DNA of 64,000 nt from CAXBBB01 sp963815505 (GCA_963815505.1 CAWFGU010000026.1:1-64000); one strand, 5' to 3'. Positions 1 through 10,414 are shown, numbered from the stretch's first letter. Notes: generated by a model not told the origin, from the letters alone. Made by a program: numbers and translations.

Positions 1-159
1 GCTCTGAAAAGGTAAGCGTGGGGGAGCAGTCACATGAGAGGAAGGATCGTACACCTGTCATCAACTTGTCGGTATTTTTTGAAAGCAGTCAGGTTTGTGG
101 AGCGTATTTTTAAACTTTCGTCTCTGCCGCCCAAGACTCTCTAATCAACACTCTACTCC

Positions 160-705
160 ATGAAAAAGTCACTTTCCCTCCTGCTTCTGAGCGTCGTGCT
201 CCTGAGCGGTTGTTCTTTCCTCGCAGTCGATGAACTCCGAGCACCGGTGCTTCGGCAAGGCGTGATCGTCGGCGGTGCGATGATGCTGAAACACAAGAAC
301 CTCGTCCAAAACGCTTCCCAAGCCAGCAACCTGACGACGCTCGTAGCGGCCGTAACGGCTGCCGACCTCGGAGGCACACTCGAGCGGCCCCGGACCGTTC
401 ACCGTTTTCGCTCCGCCGAACAGCGCCTTCGACGCCCTTCCCGCCGGAACGGTCGCCACGCTTACGCAGCCCGAAAACAAGGACCAACTCACCTCGATTC
501 TGACGTACCACGTCGTCCCCGGTCGCCTCATGGCTTCGGATCTCGCCGACGTCGAAACGCTCACGACGGTCAACGGTGAGACGTTGATGGTTCGCATCTC
601 TGGTGGCACGGTAACGGTGGGCGGCGCAACCGTTGCGCAGGCCAACGTGCGGCTTCGAATGGTGTAGCGCACGTGATCAAGCCCGTCCTCATGCCCAACG
701 GCTGA
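160..705 (+). pseudogene. Fasciclin-domain lipoprotein, frameshifted
   Basis: The N-terminus is a lipoprotein signal peptide (hydrophobic run ending LLSGC, Cys18). A fasciclin (FAS1) fold follows. The conserved block around NLTTLVAAV lies before about position 385. After one frame change comes text equivalent to FTVFAPPNSAFDALP, then LTYHVVPGRL near position 510. A second frame change near 650 is needed to reach the typical FAS1 end NGVAHVIKPVLMPNG and the stop at 703-705. FAS1 proteins are envelope adhesion or matrix proteins, and the exact role here is unknown. The residues are well conserved on both sides of each break, so sequencing indels are more likely than decay. A bidirectional terminator follows. 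Confidence 0.8.
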
Positions 706-721
706 GCGGCGCAATCGCAAA

Positions 722-764
722 CAGAAAAGCCCGTCAGGTCCTTGTGGTCTGGCGGGCTTTTCTG
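722..764. terminator. Bidirectional intrinsic terminator hairpin
   Basis: A 16-base arm at 722-737 pairs with 749-764 with one mismatch. The stem starts and ends with A- and T-rich runs (AGAAAAG and CTTTTCT), so it can terminate in both directions. It sits between the rightward fasciclin gene and the leftward msrB. Confidence 0.85.
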
Positions 765-773
765 CTGAGTGAA

Positions 774-1176
774 CGAGACGTTACCGCTCTCGAAGTCTAG
801 CGACGCCGAGTTGATGCAGATGCACTCCCCAGTTGGCTTGGGTCCATCAGGAAATACGTGGCCGAGGTGCGCGCCGCAGTTCGAGCAGTGTACTTCGGTC
901 CGCGTCATGCCCATGCTGCGGTCGACTTCCTCGCCGACGTTCCCCACCTGGTCGTAGAAACTCGGCCAACCGGTGCCGCTGTCGAACTTGGTGGCGCTGT
1001 CGAAGACTGGGTGTTGCAGACCGTGCAGCGGTAGAGGCCGTCCTTTTTGTTGCCGTTGTAGCGGTTGAGGAATGGCGGCTCGGTCCCCTTCTTCTGCGTG
1101 ACGTAGCGCTCAATCCGTCCCATTTCGGCTTTGCGGGCTTCGATGGCGGCGGGCGTTCGCGTATGCGGATATCCAT
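774..1176 (-). pseudogene. msrB: Peptide methionine-(R)-S-oxide reductase MsrB, frameshifted
   Basis: MsrB reduces methionine-R-sulfoxide in proteins with thioredoxin as electron donor. Visible in order: KKGTEPPF, a first zinc CxxC (CTVC), then FDSGTGWPSF after a one-base frame change near 1013, the second zinc motif CSNCGAHLGHVFPDGP, and the catalytic block CINSASLDF. A second frame change near 1150 is needed to join the ATG at 1176 to the conserved AAIEARKAEMGRIERYV segment; the in-frame internal ATG at 1123 would cut off part of the domain. As written, the reading frame runs on through the downstream terminator. A short indel after LDFE would give a normal stop near 774, so both ends are approximate. 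All zinc and catalytic residues are present, so the real gene is probably functional. Confidence 0.82.
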
Positions 1177-1252
1177 TACTTTGGGTGTCTGTTAGCTCCA
1201 GGTGTCAATCATTTCCGTCAACGCCGCCTCCATCGGCTTGTTTTCGCCCGAT

Positions 1253-3219
1253 ATGCCTGCTTCCTCCTACCCGTTCGATCAACCCATTGCCTGGACACCC
1301 GGCCCCGACGAGTGTGCGTCGTCACGTATGATGCAGTTCGCAAGAGCACAGGGCATCGACAGCTATCCCGACCTGATCGCCTGGGCCAATGCTGACGTTG
1401 ACCGGTTTTGGGACGCCGTTCTGAGCCGACCTCGACATCCGATTCACGCAACCCTACACGTCGGCCTACCAGTCAACTGGCGATCCTGCGTTTCCCGACT
1501 GGTGCGTCGATGGCGGATGAACATAACGCACTCGCTGCTCGACAAGTGGCTGGTCGACGAGTCTCTTTAGCGCGACGCCGTTCGGTACCGATCCGAGGAG
1601 GGCGGCGAGGAGCGCATCACGTATCGCGAACTGGCCGCACGCGTCGCCGCGTGTGCGGCGGCATTGCGGGCGATGGGCGTCGGACCGGGCGATGCCGTCG
1701 GAATCCTCGATGCCGATGTCGCCCGATCATCATGGCGTTTTTCTCGCGAGTTGATGCAGATCTCGGCGGCGTCGTGCTGCCTCTGTTTTCGGGTTACGGC
1801 GAGGACGCCATCGCGACCCGTTTGCAAGGTGGACGGGCCAAAGCGCTGTTTGTGAGCAACGCATCGCCGCGTAGGGGCCGAGCCGTCAATCTGCGAAAGG
1901 GAAAGGTGGAAGACCGAGCGCTCGACCATGTCCGACGGTCAGAAGCACGTCGTCGTCCACCACATCGCGGTAGGCAGACTCCGATGCAGGCCGGTCGCGA
2001 CGTGTGGTGGGACGATTTTATAGAAACGGCGGGCGATGGCGACACGTCCGCCCACGACACGTCTGCGAAGACGTGCTGATGCTGATTTACACGTCCGGCA
2101 CGACGGGTAAGCCAAAGGGCGCCATCCACACGCACGTGCGGCTTCCCCGTCGCAAGGGTGCGCAAGACATGATCCACTGCATGGACGTGCGCCAAGGCGA
2201 CGTGATGTACTGGATGACCGACATGGGCTGGATGATGGGGCCGTGGCTCATCTTCGACCACGCTGGCTGCAGGCCGCCATGGTGCTCTACGACGGCGCGC
2301 CCGAGCTCCCCCGACGTGGACCGGCTGTGGCAGACCGTCGACGAACTGGACGTGACGTGCATCTGGGCGTCTCGCCGACACTGATCCGCGCGCTGCGTCG
2401 CACGTGACCCGAGCCGCTGGCCCGCCACGACCCTGAGCAGCCTGCGGGCTCGTCCGCGTCGACCGGAAGCCCGTGGGACCCCGAAAGTTGGCGCTGGTGC
2501 CTGGAGCCTGTGCTGGGAGGAACAAGCCGATCCTCAACTACAGCGGCGGGACTCTGAGATCAGCGGCGGCATCGTGTGCGGCAACCTGTGCACGCCCGCC
2601 AAGCCCGGTAGCTTCCACGGTCCCGTTCCCGGAATGGACGCGGACGTAGTGGATGCCGACGGCAACAGCGTGCGGGGCGAGGTCGGCGAACTCGTGCCAT
2701 CCGTCAGCCGTGGATCGGTATAACGCCCGCAGCTTTCGGGCGACCGTGACCGCTACCGCGAAAGCTACTGGAACCGCTTCGACGGCATCTCGAACACCGG
2801 CGACTTCGCCGCCATGGAGCGCCGACGGCCTCTGGTACATCCTGAGCCGAGCCGACGACACGATCAAGGTCGCCGGAAAACGTCTGGGCCGCCGAAGTCG
2901 AAAGCGTCCTGACCGCCGATCCGCGCGTCGCCGACGCGGCCGCCGTCGGCGTTCCGCACGACGTGAAGGGGCGGGATTTGATGATCTTCGCCGTCCTCAC
3001 GCCCGGAAACGAACCGACCGAAGCGCTCCGATCCGAACTCATGGACCGCGTCGCATCTGCCATCGGCAAGCCGCTCAACCCCGCGAACTCCTCCTTCGCC
3101 ACCGACTTACCTCGCACGCGCAACGCCAAACTGCTACGCAGGCTAATACGCTCCGCCTACCTCGGAGAGACGATCGGCGACACGACCAGCCTGTCGACCC
3201 GCGCTGGCCTGACGCGTAG
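1253..3219 (+). pseudogene. AMP-dependent acyl-CoA synthetase/ligase, multiply frameshifted
   Basis: This is an ANL-superfamily ligase of the acetyl/propionyl-CoA synthetase type. It activates a carboxylic acid as acyl-AMP and transfers it to CoA. The start at ATG 1253 gives MPASSYPFDQPIAWTPG, followed by the N-terminal ACS-like segment. The core motif YTSGTTGKPKGAIHTH is at about 2090-2140, YWMTDMGWMMGPW at about 2210, the hinge region LSRADDTIKVAGKR at about 2845-2885, and the C-terminal lid with NPANSSFATDLPRTRNAKLLRR at about 3078-3140. At least seven frame changes separate these blocks, with a few extra in 1480-2080 and 2380-2860. The conserved order shows one gene of about 650 codons. 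The substrate cannot be assigned. Either a pseudogene or a badly error-ridden stretch. Confidence 0.78.
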
Positions 3220-3295
3220 TGAGAGGCCAACCTCACGTTGCAAGGCAGATCGAGTCAGCCTTCGGCGTCTTAGAGTTGTCATCGTCCTGCCAGAG

Positions 3296-4087
3296 TTATT
3301 GTTCTGCCCGCAGATAAGTTTGGCCTTTATCACCACGCCTGATGCCTTCGAGCACGCGGATGTCGTTTTCCTCACAGAACGCCCGAGCGCGGGGCTCGGC
3401 GACTCCGCGATCTTTCACGTCGTATCCCAGCGATTCGAGCAGGTTACGGATGTTTGAGTCGGCGCGCCGCCAAAACCGTGTGTTTCGACGAGCAGCACCC
3501 GCGGGGGCGAATGACCAGAGCGGGCACGATGTCGATTTCGGCGCCCTCGCAGTCGAGCTCGAGCACGTCGCAATCGGGCAACACGTATCCGGCGCCACGA
3601 CGGCGCGGTCGGGCGCGTCTCCAAACACGGCGACCGAGCGGGGGCGACGATGGGCGTGCTCAACCGTCAGGCGGTCCGCGACGCCGTTTATTTGAGCGGT
3701 CCGCCGCACTGCGGCTGCGGATTGCCGACCGCCCTCGAAGCAGGTGACGTGTCCGGTCGGCCCAGCACGTTGCGCGGCGATCGCCACCGTTACGCCTGCG
3801 CCCCCACCGACTACGACGACTCGGTCGCCCGGGCGCACGTGCGCGGCTATCCCTCCGATCAACGCCGCTTCGTACTCGGGCACGTCCTCGACCTCGGCGG
3901 GACGCCATCGTCTGGGCACTGCGGAGTCGCCGTACTTCCACTCGTAGGCCACCTCGACATCGGCATAACGTACGTGCCGCTGGGTGGGGAGCGGTCGGGT
4001 TCCGAGTCGGTAAAATCGCAGCGACTGTGCGGCTCGCCAGACTCGGTCTCCTTCGCGTCGAATGATGGTGCGAATGCGTCGGATCAT
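3296..4087 (-). pseudogene. FkbM-like methyltransferase, frameshifted
   Basis: From the ATG at 4087 (MIRRIRTIIRREGD) the protein shows a SAM-binding Rossmann start with VRPGDRVVVVGGGAGVT and an acidic end in CFEGG. A second frame supplies a LELDCEGAE-like block near 3545, which is the FkbM signature for SAM or metal binding, and LLVETHGF near 3480. The C-terminal NIRNLLESLGYDVKDRG returns to the first frame. Two or three indels are needed. FkbM-family enzymes O-methylate sugars or small molecules, and the substrate here is unknown. As printed, the frame is continuous with the upstream YraN-type gene, with no stop between them. Confidence 0.7.
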
Positions 4088-4538
4088 GAATCTGGTTTCA
4101 GAAGAGATCAGCCGGAACGCGTGGCGATGGTGGCGCAGTTCGAACGCATCACCGGCGCCCTTCTCAATGGCAACCACGTCGAAGCGGCAGGGCGAGCCGT
4201 CAAGTTTGCGCTCGTACATGAAGGCTTCGGCGGCTCGCATGATGCGCTGTTTCTGGGCAGACGTGACCGACTCTTCAGGCGTTCCCCAGTCACTGCCTCG
4301 CCGGGTCTTGACCTCGACGAAGACGAGTTCGCCGCCGCTGTTGTCCGCGTTGGGTTCGAAGCAAACCAGGTCGATTTCGGGCCTCTCGATCTTGTAGTTG
4401 CGGTCCAGTATCATGTGACCGTTGCCTTCCAGGTGATTGGCGGCGCGGTCCTCGCCCCACCGGCCCAGGTCGAATGCGCGGCTGATCGGCCCGAGGTGGG
4501 ATTCGCGTGCTTCGAGCGTTGTCAGCGTCTTGTCGCAT
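4088..4538 (-). CDS. YraN/UPF0102-family nuclease-like protein
   Basis: YraN proteins are small restriction-endonuclease-fold proteins linked to DNA processing. The sequence shows the family's opening helix LGRWGEDRAANHLEGNGH, then RPEIDLVCFE (the acidic EIDLV motif), then LVFVEVKTRRG (the E-x-K catalytic pair) and the SAQKQRIMRAAEAF helix. That is the whole family core, about 110 residues. The start is unclear. No ATG lies upstream in frame, the ATG at 4538 is in another frame, and an indel near 4520 would join them. The C-terminus runs in frame into the methyltransferase, and a stop would appear with a one-base change near 4095. Confidence 0.72.
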
Positions 4539-5061
4539 GGTAGGCAGGTTGTCGCGGCCGACGAGCGGGAGCAGGATCCGCATGAACTGATCGAAGAGGT
4601 CCATGACCTCGCGGAACGCGTCGAGGCGCTCGGCGAAGGCGGCTTCGTCGGCGTTCAGCGGCGCATCGCCGCTGGTGAGGACGTTCTCACAGGCCTGGAG
4701 CTGAGTGGAGGACCGGGCGCGACTCGCGACGCTCGCGCTCCTCGACAATGCGCGCAGTTAGCTCCACGCATCTTGCTCAGCGGCATAGTGGTCCTTGCGC
4801 GAGCCGGGCAGGTGCACCTTGCGGATCAGAGTAACTCATCAGCGAGCGCAGGTTCATGTTGGCGTTGCCCCTGCTGATGTGCAGGCGCGCCATGATCACG
4901 TCGGTGTCCAGCGGTTCGCCCGACGCGTAGAGCAGGCGTGGATCTGCGCCATCGTACGGTTGATGTCTGCCCCAATCAGACGCCATCTCACCCCAGAACA
5001 GAACGAAGCGTTCGAGCGCCTCCTGATGACGCGTGGAGAGCGTGGCAGCGGTTTCGGGCAT
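4539..5061 (-). pseudogene. GbsR/MarR-family transcriptional regulator, frameshifted
   Basis: The start at ATG 5061 gives MPETAATLSTRHQEALERFVLFWGEMASDWG, which matches the Bacteroidota GbsR-like opening. The next segment, INRTMAQIHA, is in another frame, followed by the winged-helix core LLYASGEPLDTDVIMARLHISRGNANMNLRSLM. The wing (LIRKVHLPGSRKDHY) and IVEERERRESRP need further frame changes. The C-terminal dimerisation helices (RLDAFREVMDLFDQFMRILLPLV) end near 4540. These proteins are cytoplasmic DNA-binding regulators, often tied to osmolyte or drug-efflux genes. The target here is unknown. About four indels break the reading, and the 3' end is approximate. Confidence 0.72.
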
Positions 5062-5473
5062 GACGACTTTGAGTGTGCTGTCGAAATATGAAAACGTCGG
5101 AAGCAATGAAGCGTTTTCTTTGGCGATGATGGGGTGCGCAACGCTGAGACCACCTAGTGAGAGCGCATGTACCGGACGACGATCGCCCCTGTCGCAGCCC
5201 ACTCCCAGGGCGGTGAAGGCAAACCGTGTACCTCCTCGGTAAGCCTTACGCGCTCTTCGCTGGACCATCATTACGCGCCAGCCGGCCCCATGCCGCCCCA
5301 TTTGCTGGAACCGCGCGCGCACTGAGCGTTGGCGCTCCGTACTTTGGGCCGAACCCTTGGCCAAGCAGGTCGCGCCGTCCTCTCTGTTCGGAAAACGATC
5401 ATCGACCTGTTTGCTCGGCCCCTCTCACACCTCGCCTCCGCTCTTAGCCTACGCCTAACCTCTCTCTTCCGCC
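5062..5473. other. Gap without a recognisable gene
   Basis: Between the regulator and the lipoprotein gene about 410 bases hold only short frames in all directions, none with a domain, signal peptide or family resemblance. It should contain the divergent promoters for both neighbours. Given the indel density around it, a small damaged gene cannot be excluded. Confidence 0.5.
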
Positions 5474-6000
5474 GTGACTCGTCTTCTTCCGCTGCTCCTC
5501 ATCCTACTTCTCACCACGACATCGTGCGACTCGGACGACGGACCCTCGGGCTCCGAGGTCGACGGACGCTACCGCGCCACTTCGATCACGTTCGTCCAGC
5601 AGAACGGCGAGACGATTCCCATCGGAACCGTTGACGTGCTCTCGTTCATGGCGAAGGAGGCAAACGGCAAACCCGTCTTCACCATCGACTTGTTCGGCCA
5701 GGACCGCGACTACACGATCGCGTTCCAGCTCGCCAACGACAACAGCCGTTCGTCTATCCGCGGTGCGTTTCTAGCGAGTCGAACAACCGCGTACAACTCG
5801 AACTCGGTGACGACCCGGACGCTCCTCGCGTACTTTTTCCTTCGCCTCTAAACCTCACCTCCAGCACCGATCGCGCAGCTCTGACAGGGTCTGCGATAGT
5901 TTCGGTGACGTGCCAGCAGGTGAAGGGACTCGGCGACGACCGGTTCGGAGGCACGTGCAGCGCGCCGGGCCGCCTGTCCATGACGTTTGAGCGCGAGTAA
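5474..6000 (+). pseudogene. Small secreted lipoprotein, frameshifted
   Basis: The start at 5474 gives MTRLLPLLLILLLTTTSC, a lipoprotein signal peptide with Cys18, followed by a short acidic linker. The first frame continues through VDGRYRATSITFVQQNGE to about position 5775. There one base appears to be missing. The neighbouring frame continues as coding sequence (NNRVQLELGDDPDAPRVLF), with a Cys pair in VTCQQVKGLGDDRFGGTC, and ends FERE at a TAA at 5998-6000. Total length would be about 175 residues. It resembles the small beta-sheet lipoproteins common in Bacteroidota. No function can be assigned. Confidence 0.65.
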
Positions 6001-6055
6001 TCCGCTTGGTCGCCGTGCGTTTTTCTGCACTTCGCTCCTCCCCCCCATCCCATCC

Positions 6056-8400
6056 ATGCGCCCTTCCGTCCTCGTCCTCCTTGCGTTCGCCCTGACTCTT
6101 CCGTCGGTGGCTCAGGTGACGGGCATCTCCTACACGGCGGCTCCCGTCGGCGTGCGCGTTTTTTCGGGTGACAACACCGGCCTCTCCAATGGGTACCTCT
6201 ACGGCGGCGCGCTGGGGCTGGGCTTCGGCGAGTACCTCGAAGTGTCGGGCGTTTACCTGCGCAGTACGGGCTTCACGACGGAGTTCTCGGACTACGACAC
6301 CGACGCGTTCACGGGCAGCATTCTAGAAGGGCAGGCCGAAGGCTTCGACGTGGATTTGGAGCAATACGGGTACGCGTCTCCGCTTGACGGTGGGGCGCGG
6401 AAGTCTGTTACCCTTCATCGTCGGCGGTACAGGCATTTTGCGGTTCGACAATGGGTCGAACGTTTCCGAGTCGATCTTCGCCGAAGCGGGCGCAGGCATC
6501 ACATTCGCCTTCCAAGACCGCTACACGATTACTGTCGAAGGGTCGCGCGTGGGCTACCGGTACAATCCCTACGCGACGTTCGATCTGGCAACACCGCTGC
6601 GCTGCCGACGACTTCCGACCTCAACCAGATCCGCCGGGTCTACTCGAACGCCGTCACGGCGACCGCTCGCATCTACTTGGGCGGACGCGCACGGGGCGAG
6701 TTGACCGAGACCGATTTAGCCGTTCGCGAGCAGCTGCGCCGACCGCGCGTGTTCGCCGAACCTTCATACGGCATCATTCAGTTCAGCGAAGACCTCACCG
6801 GTCTGCCCGACGAGCAGCCGGTCGCCGGGATTCAGGCGGGGATCGACCTGGGTCCCTACGTCGGGTTGCGCGGCTTCTATCTGCGCGCGACCGACGAGGA
6901 CGAGCTGTTCAGCAACCCGACCGAGTTTCGCGACCTGGCGCTCATGGGGCCGAGATGAACTTTCGCTTCTCGACCGAACTCGCAGGTGGATTGACGCCGT
7001 ACCTGCTGCTCGGCGGCGGCTACATGGACGTGGGCTCGGGCTACCGCGCCGGTGGTTCGCTCGCAACTCGTCCCGAAAGCCGCTACTTCGCGATGGGCGG
7101 CGGCGGCGTCGATCTGGCGCTCAACAAAGCATTTCGCTTGAAGCAGGTGTTCGCGCGCTGCTGATGTCGAACGAGGACGCCAATCAGGTCAGCGATCCGG
7201 CCAACGTCGACTACAGCCTGATGCCGACGGCCGGTGTCGAGTTCAGTCTGGGTGGCGGTTCGCCTGCGTCAGCCCGGCGTGGTATCCGCGACGCTCAGGC
7301 GAGCGAGCTGGAGCGGCGGGCTCGCGAGACCGAGTTGATCTCACTTCAACGCGAAGCGCAGATCGACTCGCTGCGGCTGGCCTACGATGCCGTCCGAACC
7401 GAACCGGCTCTCTCAGGAGAACTGACGGCGGAGCAGGTCGCCGAGCGCCAGGCTTACGAAGCCCGCATCGCCCAACTCCAGATCGAGGCCGGACTTCCCG
7501 TCACCGCACTGTCATCGGCCCCGGTTCAGGCGCGCTCCAACCTGAGCGGCCGCACGATGGAAATCCCGATCCCCGAGAACGGCGAGATCTACATTCGCTT
7601 CGGCGACGGCGTCGCAGAAACCGAATCGGCGCCGGTCGTCATCGCCACGCCGCAAGGCTACGAGGTCGCTGGTCCACCGGCAGCGCAAACCGGTGGACAG
7701 GTACAGTCGGCCGAGGAGGTCGCCCAGGTCGTCCGCCGAACACTTGCGGCGGACAGCGCGCGGGTCGCTCAGGAGCGTATCGGCGTCGACGGGTTGGTGC
7801 AACGCGAACTGGACGATCGCTTGCGCCAGGAACGCGCGTCGGACGAACTGACGCGTCGCCTGGAGTCGCGCATCGCCGAATTAGAAGGCCGGTTGGCCTC
7901 GCAGATCGCTGCGGGAAACGCGAACAACTCGGGCGGCGGAACGACGGTCGTGGTTGACGAGGACGGCGCGGGGGGCTTTTCGCTGACACGCGTCGGCAGC
8001 CGCCGCATCTCCAACGTGTACCCCGTCTTGGGCATACGCACCGGCGAAAATCAGACGCAAGGTCAGTTCGGGGTCCGCGGAGAATATCGCACACCGACGC
8101 GAACCGGCGCCCTTTTCGTCCCCGAAATTGGGTTCGGATTTGCAGACGGTGTGTCGCTCTCGCTCTTCGGCAACTTCTTTTTCCAGAACGAGCGCAACTT
8201 CGGACGCGGCCTGCAGCCCTACTACGGCGTCGGCGGCGGGCTGCTGACGCGTGACGGGCTGAGCGGTACGGGACTGGCACTCAACCTCGCCATCGGCGCC
8301 GACTACCCAGTCGGTCCCGGCGCATTTCGTGGGTGAGCTTTCGACACTCGACCTGTTCCAATACACGCGCGTACTGGTGGGCTACAAGCTGAGCTTCTGA
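6056..8400 (+). pseudogene. Large two-barrel outer-membrane protein with coiled-coil linker, frameshifted
   Basis: The ATG at 6056 starts a Sec signal peptide (VLVLLAFALTLPSVAQ). A first set of beta-hairpins follows with alternating aromatic and polar residues (YLYGGALGLGFGEYLEVSGVYLR and, in other frames, FAEAGAGITFAFQDRYTITVEGSRVGYRY). Then comes a second barrel-like repeat ending in LLLGGGYMDVGSGYRAGG. From about 7280 to 7900 the protein is a charged helical coiled coil (ASELERRARETELISLQR and RRLESRIAELEGRL). It ends with another barrel segment and VLVGYKLSF, a typical C-terminal aromatic barrel end, at a TGA at 8398-8400. Five frame changes (about 6395, 6596, 6950, 7155 and 8330) interrupt it. 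The stop overlaps the start of the OmpA gene, so the two are probably co-transcribed. Confidence 0.65.
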
Positions 8401-9224
8401 TGCGCCTCGCCCTGCTCCTTCTGCTACTGGCCTCCTGATCGCTGCACCAGATGCACTTGGTCAGGAGGTCACTCCGGTCGCCAGGGCCGCTCCGTCGAGT
8501 CCCCGAAGCGGAGTCGAGCGGGTCCGCCAGCGGCTGAGCCAGACTCGCCCCCCCGCGTACGTGATTCTCGTGCAGCAACCTGCGGCCCCTGCGGCCCCTC
8601 AGACGGTGCGCGACCCGGCAACCGGCGAGCGGATTCGCTATGTGCCGGTTCCCTATGCCGTCCCGCCCGGTTACAATCCGCCCAATCAGGTCATCCGGGT
8701 CGATCGTCCCAGCGGCTTCGTCGCAGCGCCCGGTGCGTTCGGGACACTGGATTCGGCTCGGACGACAGACCCCACGATTCGTCCCAACCTGCTGCTCCCT
8801 GGCAGCGTGGCCGCTTCGCCGCGCGCAACGATCCAGAGTACCCAAGAAGTCGAGCGCGCCTTGTTCGAGACTGGACTGTTTCGCGCAGTCGGCGTCAACT
8901 TCGAGTTCGGCAAGAGCCGGCTGCTCGACGGCGCCGGTGCGCTCGTCGATCCGGTCGGCGATGTGCTCCGGCGCTATCCGACTCTCCGAATCGAAGTAGC
9001 CGGGCACACCGATTCGGTCGGAGGCGACACCTTCAACCAGCGGCTAAGTGAGGCTCGCGCGCAGACGATAGTCGCTTACCTGGCCGCAGCGCTGGGGAAT
9101 CGACCCGGTTCGGCTGGTCGCGACGGGGTATGGAGAATCCCAACCGCTGGTCACGAACGACAATCCGACGGGCCGCACCCTGAATCGGCGCGTCGAGTTT
9201 CGCGTACTGGAGATCGCACCTTAA
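8400..9224 (+). pseudogene. OmpA-family peptidoglycan-binding outer-membrane protein, frameshifted
   Basis: The ATG at 8400 overlaps the preceding stop (TGATG). It opens a signal peptide MRLALLLLLLAS that hits a stop through an indel near 8438. After a proline-rich linker the OmpA C-terminal domain is clear. It has VNFEFGKSRLLDGAG, the motif RIEVAGHTDSVGGDTFNQRLSEARA that binds diaminopimelate in peptidoglycan, and after a frame change near 9100 TGYGESQPLVTNDN, then TLNRRVEFRV near the stop at 9222-9224. The role is to anchor the outer membrane to peptidoglycan. It probably works with the upstream barrel. Confidence 0.78.
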
Positions 9225-9231
9225 ACTCGCC

Positions 9232-10389
9232 ATGTCGACGCCCTCCACCTCCGACCGCATTCGAGTGGACCACGCCGACGCGCTGTTCGTCGTCGCCCAA
9301 CTCGCCTCGCCGGATGGGCGCACGGCGGCCCAGCACGTCGCCGCGGTGATCGAGGCAACCGACCTATCTGTCGCCGCCGACGCAGACGAGGAACGCCGCA
9401 TGCTGGTCCGTGCTCTGCTGGATCGGGTTGCAGAAAGGAGCGACCTTAGCGCCGATGCTCCATCATCGGCCGCGCGCACGCAACTCAGCCGGCTCGTGAG
9501 CGGGCGGCTTCCGGTCGTGTTGTCGGGCATGAGCGCGCCGGACCGGGTATTGGTAGGTATGCGATTCGTCCAGCAGCTATCGCAGGCTCAGGCGGCTGAG
9601 CAGTTGGGAACGATCGAGAGTCGTGTGGCCGAACGTGAGCAGCACGTTCTGGATAATCTGCGCGACGCGCTCTTGTCCGGAGCCGCGCCGTACGAACTCG
9701 AAGCGCTGGGCGCTCACCTCACGGGCGACGCGCTCGGCGCAGCGATCGGCCGGGCGCTGAAAGACGACTTGCAGGCGCTTCCTCCTTCGCTGCGGCCCAC
9801 TCAACCTGCGTCGCCGCCCGAAGCCGAGCGCCCTTCCAAGCCCCCCAAGCGTTCCAACCGAATGCTCCTCGCGGGATATCTGGCACTGGCCCTCGCCATC
9901 ACACTGCTCGCCGTGTATGCTGTCACGCGCGAGCGCTTCCAAGCGGTCGAGACCGATGCCGTAGCGCTCGCGGCTCGGCAGGCTGAGTCGGTCGAACTGA
10001 TCGTCGAGACGATCGAACCCGAGCGCGCCACGCAGTTTGCCCGAGACCACAGCGGCTTTTCGTTCTCCCTTCCCACACTCGCTCGGTACCGGCTCGACGG
10101 CGTCACGTTGCACGAGTTGGCTCCGGGCGTGTCAGTTCCGGCGTTCGGTTTTTCGGATGATTCAGGCGACGATGTAGTGCTGTTCACGTTCCCTTACTCG
10201 CTGCTCGACCGTGCCGGAGGCCGCCTGACGCTGGATCGTGATACCCGGATTGCCCTGGAAGCCTCCGACGCCATCGCCATCCACGACCTGAGAGGCGCCA
10301 ACGCACTAGTTTGGCGCCACCGCGACGACGTATTCGTCGCCGTCACCGAAAGCGACGCCGACGCCTTGCGCGAGCGCATCTCCTGGTAG
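9232..10389 (+). CDS. Membrane protein with sigma-region-4-like helix-turn-helix and extracytoplasmic domain
   Basis: Intact, 385 residues, starting 8 bases after the OmpA stop. Residues 1-90 are helical. Residues about 97-146 read like region 4 of an ECF sigma factor, with a spacer then QLSQAQAAEQLGTIESRVAEREQHVLDNLRDAL. That corresponds to the usual 'loSyaEIAe.LGise.tVksR...A...L'. A Pro-rich linker follows (about 183-208), one transmembrane helix (211-230) and an outer domain of about 150 residues with beta-rich text such as VSVPAFGFSDDSG. The fold order resembles an anti-sigma or regulatory protein tethered to the membrane. No sigma region 2 is present. Whether the HTH binds DNA is unknown. 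Confidence 0.6.
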   Translation: MSTPSTSDRIRVDHADALFVVAQLASPDGRTAAQHVAAVIEATDLSVAADADEERRMLVRALLDRVAERSDLSADAPSSAARTQLSRLVSGRLPVVLSGMSAPDRVLVGMRFVQQLSQAQAAEQLGTIESRVAEREQHVLDNLRDALLSGAAPYELEALGAHLTGDALGAAIGRALKDDLQALPPSLRPTQPASPPEAERPSKPPKRSNRMLLAGYLALALAITLLAVYAVTRERFQAVETDAVALAARQAESVELIVETIEPERATQFARDHSGFSFSLPTLARYRLDGVTLHELAPGVSVPAFGFSDDSGDDVVLFTFPYSLLDRAGGRLTLDRDTRIALEASDAIAIHDLRGANALVWRHRDDVFVAVTESDADALRERISW

Positions 10390-10414
10390 AAGTGGGGACC
10401 TACCGCCCAGTCGT

